From Acidobacteriota bacterium (GTDB taxonomy: Bacteria; Acidobacteriota; Vicinamibacteria; Vicinamibacterales; UBA823), in contig DODG01000182.1 in assembly GCA_003509065.1 (NCBI GenBank), positions 1-8,833 on the forward strand: a stretch of 8,833 nt of DNA. Direction: 5' to 3'. Shown piece after piece: positions 1 to 5,668 of the stretch (its first letter is position 1; every line of letters starts with the position of its first letter). Under the pieces are notes generated by a model, which was not told the origin of the DNA, searched no databases, and saw only the letters and a program-made list of their open reading frames with translations. Position numbers and translations under genes: made by a program.

Positions 1-224
1 CCTGCTGTGTCGGGAACCATTACAGGCGCTACCTTCTGTGCAAGCGACACTTCAAGGACTCGGACGAATGAAACGCTATCGCCTTGAATACGTCGGCGAG
101 CATCATCAGCAAGCATCCCTATGGTCAGAAGGTTATCAGATGACGCCAAAGCCTCAGTCTGAACGTCGTCCAATGCTTGTCCAGCTGCTAGCTGGTCGCC
201 AATTTCACCTAGGAGTGTACTCAT
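1..224 (-). CDS. N-terminal fragment of a probable radical SAM enzyme of the MqnE/MqnC/CofH group (cut by the window edge)
   Basis: An open frame starts with ATG at 224 and runs off the left end with no stop, giving 74 complete codons. It begins MSTLLGEIGDQLAAGQALDD and later reads LLTIGMLADDARRRIQGD (residues 32-49) followed by VSFVRV. The pattern of Leu-Gly, Ala-Asp, paired Arg and Gly-Asp before a Val-x-Phe-Val-Arg stretch resembles the segment just before the iron-sulfur motif in aminofutalosine synthase MqnE, dehypoxanthine futalosine cyclase MqnC and the CofG/CofH proteins. The CX3CX2C cluster motif that would prove this lies beyond the window, so the family is inferred from a short N-terminus. 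It begins 31 bases after the ubiD stop, on the same strand, with no good Shine-Dalgarno sequence. Together with a UbiD decarboxylase it would suit futalosine-route menaquinone synthesis. The frame being coding is fairly safe; which enzyme it is remains open. Confidence 0.62.
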   Translation of the reverse strand, partial: MSTLLGEIGDQLAAGQALDDVQTEALASSDNLLTIGMLADDARRRIQGDSVSFVRVLEVSLAQKVAPVMVPDTA

Positions 225-255
225 AAATATTCATCAGGTTACTAAACGCAACCTA

Positions 256-1710
256 TCATTCCTTGAATCGCGATGCGATCTGGCTCCAAATCTTCTCGGC
301 TGCCTCACTCGCTTCGGGAGTGGTCACCACTCGTGTGGGCCATTCTCGAATGAAGCCTTCGCTGGTCCACTTCTTCGTAGCATCTATTCCCATTTTGCTA
401 CCGTAGGCAGGGATTTGAGAGGCTGCCTCGAGATCATCAACCGGTCCTCGCGTAAACTGAATGTCTCGCTCAGGATCGATGTGCGTTCCCACTATCCAAG
501 CGACTTCGCTGACGTTCTGAACATCTACATTGGAATCCACCACAATAATGATTTTCGAAAACATCAACTGACCCAATCCCCAGAAGGCATTCATAATCTT
601 CCGCGCATGCCCAGGATAGCGCTTGTCGATAGAGACGAAGACACAGTTGTGAAAAATCCCTTCGGCCGGGAAATGCATATCTACAATCTCGGGTAGAGTC
701 TTTCGAATCAGGGGCAAGAAAATACGTTCGCTGGCACAACCGAGATAGTAATCCTCCATTGGAGGAATTCCTACAACCGTCGTCAGGTAAGTTGGATGCT
801 CTCGCCGTGTTATACAGGTTAGATGAAATACTGGAAAATCATCGGCCAGCGAATAGAAACCAGTGTGGTCGCCAAACGGTCCTTCTCGTCGTCGCTCACC
901 TGGATCAACATATCCTTCCAAAACGATCTGGGCACTGCATGGCACTTCCAGATCGACCGTCACAGCTTTAACCAGTTCAACCCGCTGTCGCGACAAAAAC
1001 CCCGCTAACAATAACTCATCCAAACCCTCTGGCATCGGCGCCGTGGCAGCATAGGCCATGATGGGGTCCGGGCTCAAAGCTACTGCCACTTCAAGACGCT
1101 TACCTAAACGTTCGGCTACTCTAAAATGTTGTGCGCCACCTTTGTGCCTCTGCCAGTGCATTGCTGTTGTACGACCGTCGTACACTTGCATTCGATAGGC
1201 ACCAATATTACGGGCTCCCGTTTCAGGATCCTTAGTGATGACAAGCGGAAAAGTGATATAGCGCCCACCATCATCAGGCCAACATCGCAAGATCGGAAGT
1301 TCGTCGAGTGTTGCATCTTCGTTTACAACCTCTTGACACTTCGCTGTGCTCACAACCTTCGGCATCAAATCCTTGAGCCGTCCGAGTGCTGGGAGCAGTT
1401 TCATAGCATCCAAAATACCAGAGGGAGTTTTAGGGGTAATTAAGTCTTCAATTTCATCAGCAACCTGCTCGAAGGACTCCACTCCAAGAGCTAGCAGCAT
1501 CCGTTCCAGCGAACCAAAAAGGTTTGTTGCCACAGGAATGTCATATCCGGTCGGCTGTTCAAAGAGTAAACCTGGTCCACCACCAGGTGACTTCGAGGCG
1601 CGATCGGTAACCGCACAGATTTCCAGATCTGGACTGACTGGTTCCGTGACACGGGACAGCATCCCACGGGCTTCAATTGCTGCAATGAATTCGTTCAAGT
1701 CGTGATGCAT
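256..1710 (-). CDS. ubiD: UbiD-family prenylated-FMN-dependent decarboxylase, probably of quinone biosynthesis
   Basis: The 484-residue product matches the UbiD family along its length and is close to the 497 residues of E. coli UbiD. UbiD enzymes are cytosolic and use prenylated FMN, made by UbiX, to remove a carboxylate from an aromatic or unsaturated acid such as the ring precursor of ubiquinone or menaquinone. The N-terminus (DLNEFIAAIEARGMLSRV, residues 4-21) is typical. The cofactor and active-site region includes NIGAYRMQVYD with Arg173, MHW at 184-186, and EGPFGDHTGFYS starting at Glu276 with Asp281, which corresponds to the conserved Arg-Glu-Asp catalytic set. The gene starts 31 bases after the Gfo/Idh stop. 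The next gene looks like a futalosine-pathway radical SAM enzyme, so a role in menaquinone synthesis, like the UbiD-type enzyme of the Streptomyces futalosine pathway, is more likely than ubiquinone; this is inference. No ubiX or ubiA is visible here. The ribosome binding site is weak. Confidence 0.93.
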   Translation of the reverse strand: MHHDLNEFIAAIEARGMLSRVTEPVSPDLEICAVTDRASKSPGGGPGLLFEQPTGYDIPVATNLFGSLERMLLALGVESFEQVADEIEDLITPKTPSGILDAMKLLPALGRLKDLMPKVVSTAKCQEVVNEDATLDELPILRCWPDDGGRYITFPLVITKDPETGARNIGAYRMQVYDGRTTAMHWQRHKGGAQHFRVAERLGKRLEVAVALSPDPIMAYAATAPMPEGLDELLLAGFLSRQRVELVKAVTVDLEVPCSAQIVLEGYVDPGERRREGPFGDHTGFYSLADDFPVFHLTCITRREHPTYLTTVVGIPPMEDYYLGCASERIFLPLIRKTLPEIVDMHFPAEGIFHNCVFVSIDKRYPGHARKIMNAFWGLGQLMFSKIIIVVDSNVDVQNVSEVAWIVGTHIDPERDIQFTRGPVDDLEAASQIPAYGSKMGIDATKKWTSEGFIREWPTRVVTTPEASEAAEKIWSQIASRFKE

Positions 1711-1741
1711 GTTTATTTTGCCGTCATTTCGATTAAAAATC

Positions 1742-2683
1742 TTATTCTCGAACCTTCATTTGATCCGTAATCCGCTGCGCCAGAACTAATGCACGGCGAC
1801 CGTCCTCCCCCGTAACCTCTGGTGCCAGGTTATGACGAACTGCACTTACAAAATCCAAGAGTTCCAATCGAAGCGGTTCCTCTTTTTCAACATCCATTTG
1901 ACCGCCTTCAATAGACGGTGGAGCCTGGCCTGATTTTACAAGTCGCCAAGCGTCAACCTCCTGGGCAGCATAATCGATCGACAAATATGCACCAGCTTGA
2001 AAGAACCTGACTTTTCGAATTTGCTCACGACTGATACGACTCGCCGTAATGTTCGCTATACACCCGGATGCAAACCGAAGACGAGCATTTGCAATATCGA
2101 TCTGGTCACTCAACACTGAAACTCCCACCGCCTCGATAGACGTGACCTCGCTTTGCACAACTGTCAGAAGCACATCTAGATCGTGAATCATTACATCAAA
2201 CACTACGTCAATATCTAAACTCCTCGACGAAAACGAACTGAGCCGGTGAACCTCAATGAAACGAGGAGTGTCAATAAGAGTCCTCGCCGTTATCACAGCG
2301 GGATTATATCTCTCTGTATGCCCTACCGCGAGTACGGCGCCCGACACATGAGCTGCAGCAATTAGGGCGTCTGCTTCGGCTACGCTGCGGCTGATAGGTT
2401 TCTCAACGAGTACGGAGATTCCGCGCTCCAAAAACGGGAGCGCCACTTCCATATGAGCGTCTGTTGGGACTGCAATGTTTACTGCATCCACACGGCTGAC
2501 CAATGCATCGATATTTGTCTCAGCCAAAGCGCCCGTGGTCTCGGCGACGGCGATGGCTCGGTCTTTGTTAACATCAACTACAGCAACTAAATCAACATCG
2601 GACAACGATGCCATGATGCGCGCATGGTGTTGACCAACATGCCCAACTCCCACAACTCCAACCCTTAATCGAGATAACTTCAT
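1742..2683 (-). CDS. Gfo/Idh/MocA-family NAD(P)-dependent oxidoreductase, candidate GnnA-type sugar-nucleotide 3-dehydrogenase
   Basis: The 313-residue protein begins with a Rossmann fold carrying the dinucleotide-binding glycines GVVGVGHVG (residues 9-17) and a conserved HHAR after it. The family's catalytic EKP motif is at 94-96 and GHTERYNP is at 121-128. His167 in MIHDLD is the likely active-site histidine of the C-terminal alpha/beta domain. Family members oxidise or reduce sugars, inositols and nucleotide sugars; the exact substrate cannot be read from the sequence. Its ATG overlaps the lpxI stop (ATGA), so the two are probably translationally coupled, which ties it to lipid A or surface-sugar synthesis. 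In Acidithiobacillus ferrooxidans the related GnnA, which oxidises the 3-hydroxyl of UDP-GlcNAc, lies between lpxA and lpxB, making GnnA a sensible hypothesis. The partner aminotransferase GnnB is not in the window, which weakens it. Family assignment is firm; substrate is speculative. Confidence 0.9.
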   Translation of the reverse strand: MKLSRLRVGVVGVGHVGQHHARIMASLSDVDLVAVVDVNKDRAIAVAETTGALAETNIDALVSRVDAVNIAVPTDAHMEVALPFLERGISVLVEKPISRSVAEADALIAAAHVSGAVLAVGHTERYNPAVITARTLIDTPRFIEVHRLSSFSSRSLDIDVVFDVMIHDLDVLLTVVQSEVTSIEAVGVSVLSDQIDIANARLRFASGCIANITASRISREQIRKVRFFQAGAYLSIDYAAQEVDAWRLVKSGQAPPSIEGGQMDVEKEEPLRLELLDFVSAVRHNLAPEVTGEDGRRALVLAQRITDQMKVRE

Positions 2684-3522
2684 CGCGACGTATCACTTTT
2701 ATCTAGATTGCGTCCAACCACAGCAATATCGGCCTCGTCAGCCGCCTGCACAAACGCCTTGACGTCAATTATCAACGTCTTACCAGCATCCACCGAAAGC
2801 GCAGACGCACCAGCCTCGCGCATCGTACTAATCGTGGTTACCCCCACAACAGGAACATCAAAACGCATGTCCTGATTCGGCTTGGCCACTTTCACCACCC
2901 GAGTACCTGGACCTGCGAGTCGTCCAGCCCTGGTAATGACAGCGTCAGTGCCTTCCATCGCTTCTACTGCAACAACCGCCTGATCTTTAAGAACTAAGGT
3001 CTGCCCAACATCTAACCCTGCAATCACATCAGCCATGCGATACCCAAACAGAAAATCATTACATTCAGCCTCAGAAGGCTCCCTTGCCCCAATCGTTCCA
3101 GGACCAGCCAAAAGTGGTTGAAGAAACGTTGTCGAATCTAGGAACTCAATACTATGTTCACGAAAAACATCAGCTATAGCCGACAGTAAAGAATCGGTAG
3201 AACGTGACTGGAGACGTCGCAAAACCGACATCAGTTTCAAATCCGGTACGATATCGGAAAACAATTTGGTGTGTTTTACCTGACCAGCCATGATTGCCTG
3301 AGTCACGCCAGCATCCAGGAGCACTTTAAGGCAAGAGTCTAGTTGTCCCAGGGAAACCCAGTGTACCGATGAGCCTTGCCCTCGGGTTACCGCTTCTTCA
3401 ATATCTGGATGTGCCTCCTCGCGCAAGGCTATTACTGTAACGTCGTGGCCGAGGTTACGCGCCGCGTCGAGCACTAGAAACGGAAATCGGCCGTTTCCTG
3501 CAATCAAACCTATTCGAGACAT
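2680..3522 (-). CDS. lpxI: LpxI, UDP-2,3-diacylglucosamine pyrophosphatase (lipid A synthesis)
   Basis: The 280-residue product has the usual length and both conserved regions of LpxI (DUF1009). LpxI cleaves UDP-2,3-diacylglucosamine to lipid X (2,3-diacylglucosamine 1-phosphate) and UMP, replacing the unrelated LpxH of E. coli. The N-terminus [18 protein letters not shown] (residues 5-22) is the characteristic start. [13 protein letters not shown] lies at 76-88. The C-terminal domain contains [12 protein letters not shown] (189-200) and [14 protein letters not shown] (214-227). Asp222 in the latter, in the QDxRxD arrangement, is probably equivalent to the essential aspartate of Caulobacter LpxI; this is judged from motif position, not an alignment. 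The gene begins 32 bases after the fabZ-lpxA stop and its TGA overlaps the next ATG by 4 bases. No clear Shine-Dalgarno sequence precedes it. The context beside lpxA supports the call. Confidence 0.95.
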   Translation of the reverse strand: MSRIGLIAGNGRFPFLVLDAARNLGHDVTVIALREEAHPDIEEAVTRGQGSSVHWVSLGQLDSCLKVLLDAGVTQAIMAGQVKHTKLFSDIVPDLKLMSVLRRLQSRSTDSLLSAIADVFREHSIEFLDSTTFLQPLLAGPGTIGAREPSEAECNDFLFGYRMADVIAGLDVGQTLVLKDQAVVAVEAMEGTDAVITRAGRLAGPGTRVVKVAKPNQDMRFDVPVVGVTTISTMREAGASALSVDAGKTLIIDVKAFVQAADEADIAVVGRNLDKSDTSR

Positions 3523-3554
3523 CGTGTGATGGTCTGTTGTCGAGTACTGATTGT

Positions 3555-4880
3555 TTACTCGACCGCAATATTTTCTTCATCCTCGAAGTGCCTAAGGTGA
3601 TGGCGGAAGCTCCGACGCAGGCTGACTCCTCGCTCAGAGGATTTAATAAATTCGACCAAGTAGTCTACATCCGGACAGTCCAGGGTTCTATCCATCTCAA
3701 TCCGCGCAAGAGCCTGACTTGTATTCAGCTTGGATTGCAGAAGGTAACGATAGGCACGCTTGAGCTTCTGAATAACCTCGAGAGAAAAACCATTTCGAAC
3801 GAGGCCGATCGAATTTACACCATACACACGCGCACGATTCCCAACGGTGCGTGCATAGGGCAGTGCATCACGGGTCACGACGGAGTACCCGCCAATAAAC
3901 GCGTAACGCCCAACTCGGCAAAACTGATGCACACCTGACATCGCACTAATCGTGGCATGATCGTAAACAGTGACGTGACCACCCAACGTGGCTCCATTTC
4001 CGAAAATAGTCTCGTTTCCAACCAAACAATCGTGCGCCACGTGAGCGTATGCCATAAACAGATTGTTTTGACCAATACGTGTAATTCCACCACCACCAGC
4101 TGTACCACGATGAATAGTCACGAATTCACGGAACACGTTGTGCTCACCAATAACCAACCGGCTTTCTTCGCCTATGAATTTCATATCCTGAGGAATAAGT
4201 CCGACGGACGCGAGAGGAAAAATAACCGTCTCATCACCAATTTCCGTCCAGCCATCAACAATGGCTGACGCTCCAATGCGGCATCGCCGACCAATCCGGA
4301 CGTTCTCACCAATGATGGCGTTTGGGCCAATAACCGTGCCGGCCCCAATCTCGGCACCTGGTGCAACAACGGCCGTCGGATCAATGTTCGTTTCTGACTT
4401 CACGAAGCCGAACAGAAGTTGAAGTTCGGCCACAAGCTTGTCCCCAATAAAGGCTCGCCCTGCAACCTCGACCATTGATGACCGAGTGCGACCACGAGTT
4501 ACTTCAAGGCGTAGCTGGTCGCCTGGCACCACTTGACTTCTAAATTTTGCTTTATTGACGCCGCGTAAGAACACGCGATTGCTGGTTCTCGGGCTATTCG
4601 CAAACAGCAAAAGGGTTGACACCTGTGCCAAGGTTTCAACCATCAACACTCCAGGCATTAACGGAGTGCCCGGAAAATGTCCCTGGAAAAACTCTTCGCT
4701 AAAAGTGACATTCTTCAGTGCTACAAGGCGCTTTCCTGGCTCGTGCTCAAGAATGTCGTCCACGAGCAACGACGGATGACGGTAGCACAGATTGTCGAGA
4801 ACCGACGGAATATCAATAGACACGGCAGTCAGTGAGATCGTGTCTCCACCACTGCCACCCGAGTCAATTACGGGTGGCAT
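3555..4880 (-). CDS. lpxA: Fused FabZ-LpxA: (3R)-hydroxyacyl-ACP dehydratase joined to UDP-GlcNAc 3-O-acyltransferase
   Basis: One uninterrupted 441-codon frame holds two complete enzymes. Residues about 21-160 are a FabZ hot-dog dehydratase: [12 protein letters not shown] (34-45) and [20 protein letters not shown] (67-86), with catalytic His68 and Glu82. From residue 165 ([15 protein letters not shown]) to the C-terminus is LpxA, with hexapeptide repeats of a left-handed beta-helix, [13 protein letters not shown] (253-265), [11 protein letters not shown] (279-289) carrying catalytic His283, GGHV with His302, HQFC (318-321), and the helical C-terminal part. LpxA transfers a (3R)-hydroxyacyl chain from ACP to UDP-GlcNAc, the first step of lipid A synthesis. 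FabZ dehydrates the same type of substrate for elongation. The domains are joined almost directly, with no stop, no Met and no linker at 160-165. The gene starts 18 bases after ompH. The first 20 residues are a Gly/Ser-rich extension and no Shine-Dalgarno sequence precedes the ATG, so a later non-ATG start (GTG at codon 20) is possible. Confidence 0.95.
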   Translation of the reverse strand: MPPVIDSGGSGGDTISLTAVSIDIPSVLDNLCYRHPSLLVDDILEHEPGKRLVALKNVTFSEEFFQGHFPGTPLMPGVLMVETLAQVSTLLLFANSPRTSNRVFLRGVNKAKFRSQVVPGDQLRLEVTRGRTRSSMVEVAGRAFIGDKLVAELQLLFGFVKSETNIDPTAVVAPGAEIGAGTVIGPNAIIGENVRIGRRCRIGASAIVDGWTEIGDETVIFPLASVGLIPQDMKFIGEESRLVIGEHNVFREFVTIHRGTAGGGGITRIGQNNLFMAYAHVAHDCLVGNETIFGNGATLGGHVTVYDHATISAMSGVHQFCRVGRYAFIGGYSVVTRDALPYARTVGNRARVYGVNSIGLVRNGFSLEVIQKLKRAYRYLLQSKLNTSQALARIEMDRTLDCPDVDYLVEFIKSSERGVSLRRSFRHHLRHFEDEENIAVE

Positions 4881-4898
4881 GGAAACACGTGAAAAAAA

Positions 4899-5480
4899 TT
4901 AAGGCTGCGACGGTGGTGCCGACTCCTCGGATGCAGCGTTAAACTGAGCGATAACCTCATTGGTTATGTCCAAGCCCATATTGGCCCAGATAATAGCGGC
5001 GTCGGCTAGGCTCAGCACAATTTCTATATTCTTTTCGGTTGCCACCTCACCAATGATGGGGATGAGCTGCGCCTGAAATTCTTGTTGAAGTTCAGCCTGT
5101 AATTCCTGCACCTCGACCTGCGCATCTTCGGTGAAACGCTGAATGTCCACTTGCATTCTGTCGATCTCACGCTGCAGTTGCGCAGCAGCGCTCTGACTCA
5201 TGACATTCCCACCCTGTGCCAACCTGTCCTGACTCTCCTGAAGCGCCTCGTTCTGCTCTTGGAGCGCTACGACTTTCTCTTCGTTAAGCGCTTGGACACG
5301 CACAGCCAGCCTCTGGCCTGCTTCAGATTCTTCAGCCACGGCCTGAACATTCACGAACGCAACCCTCGCACCGTCAGGAAACGGGGGCAGTTCTATGGGC
5401 TCTTGTTGAGCCACTAGTGTCACCATCGGACACAATGCCAGAATAAATGCAGTTAGTGCAGTTCTAAACAAACCAGTCAT
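4899..5480 (-). CDS. ompH: OmpH/Skp-family periplasmic chaperone
   Basis: From the ATG at 5480 the product has 193 residues. It opens with a signal peptide (MTGLFRTALTAFILALCPMV, then TLVAQQ) likely cleaved near residue 24. The mature part starts the OmpH domain with ARVAFVNVQAVAEESEAGQ (38-56), the usual strand and repeat entry of the family. Residues about 60-140 are rich in Gln, Glu, Ala and Leu and form the long coiled-coil arms that hold unfolded outer-membrane proteins. The end returns to the core with NIEIVLSLADAAIIWAN and DITNEVIAQFN (171-181), the family's closing motif. Skp carries nascent barrel proteins across the periplasm to BamA, which is encoded just upstream. The frame continues to an in-frame ATG at 5501 and a GTG at 5513. 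The start at 5480 is preferred because a purine-rich AGGAAAGGG lies at 5498-5490 and the signal peptide then begins normally. Confidence 0.93.
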   Translation of the reverse strand: MTGLFRTALTAFILALCPMVTLVAQQEPIELPPFPDGARVAFVNVQAVAEESEAGQRLAVRVQALNEEKVVALQEQNEALQESQDRLAQGGNVMSQSAAAQLQREIDRMQVDIQRFTEDAQVEVQELQAELQQEFQAQLIPIIGEVATEKNIEIVLSLADAAIIWANMGLDITNEVIAQFNAASEESAPPSQP

Positions 5481-5489
5481 GACGCTATT

Positions 5490-5498
5490 CCCTTTCCT
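5490..5498 (-). promoter_or_regulatory. Ribosome binding site that sets the ompH start
   Basis: AGGAAAGGG read on the minus strand ends 9 bases before the ATG at 5480. It is the clearest Shine-Dalgarno-like sequence in front of any gene in the window and argues against the in-frame GTG at 5513 and ATG at 5501, which have none. Confidence 0.6.
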
Positions 5499-5576
5499 CA
5501 TATATACACACACTACCGTACTTGCCCCAGACTGACGAACAATCTACTCGGACCAGCAGAATAGTGACCATGCTTT

Positions 5577-5626
5577 ACTAGAACTGATTGTACACGTTTC
5601 TTCGTTAGAATAAACCGAGTTCTAGT
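5577..5626. repeat. Perfect 9-base inverted repeat in the bamA-ompH gap
   Basis: ACTAGAACT at 5577-5585 and its exact reverse complement AGTTCTAGT at 5618-5626 are separated by 32 bases. The arm centres are 41 bases apart, about four helical turns. On the minus strand a promoter-like TACAAT lies in the spacer. The arms could be paired operator half-sites, or could form a weak, A/T-rich 9-bp stem with a long loop in a bamA-ompH transcript. A chance match of this length somewhere in a gap of this size is unlikely but not negligible. Confidence 0.4.
5587..5608 (-). promoter_or_regulatory. Possible sigma-70-type promoter ahead of ompH (weak)
   Basis: On the minus strand TACAAT (5592-5587) is one base from the -10 consensus and is preceded by A/T-rich sequence. 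The best -35 candidate about 16 bases upstream, TTTATT (starting near 5614), matches only half of the consensus. A transcript starting here would have a leader of roughly 100 bases and would express the ompH-to-quinone-gene block separately from bamA. The gap of 188 bases between bamA and ompH, against 18-32 bases or overlap elsewhere, is the main reason to expect a promoter here. Confidence 0.3.
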
Positions 5627-5668
5627 CATCAGGCTAGCAAATGCCCTCCAGAAGTAGGCTCCAGCCTG

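Noticed and set aside
38..226. A plus-strand open frame of 62 codons at the left end
   Set aside because: It lies opposite the minus-strand frame at 224-1, whose product has recognisable family-like sequence, starts at a sensible distance after ubiD and stays open to the edge. The plus-strand product has no recognisable features.
1126..1705. Two longer plus-strand open frames (1126-1443 and 1346-1705)
   Set aside because: They are antisense to the well-conserved ubiD coding sequence, and their translations show no domain-like pattern.
3537..3938. A 133-codon plus-strand open frame
   Set aside because: It is antisense to the LpxA part of the fusion gene, with no recognisable protein features.
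4886..4920. Run of seven T after the ompH stop as a rho-independent terminator
   Set aside because: No stable GC-rich hairpin precedes the T run on the minus strand, and the next gene starts 18 bases after the stop.
5481..5513. Longer N-terminus for ompH from GTG at 5513 or ATG at 5501
   Set aside because: It would put a charged extension before the signal peptide, and neither start has a ribosome binding site, whereas the ATG at 5480 has AGGAAAGGG upstream.
5656..5667. Palindrome AGGCTCCAGCCT just after the bamA stop as a terminator
   Set aside because: The stem is only 4-5 bp with a minimal loop, and no run of T follows on the minus strand.
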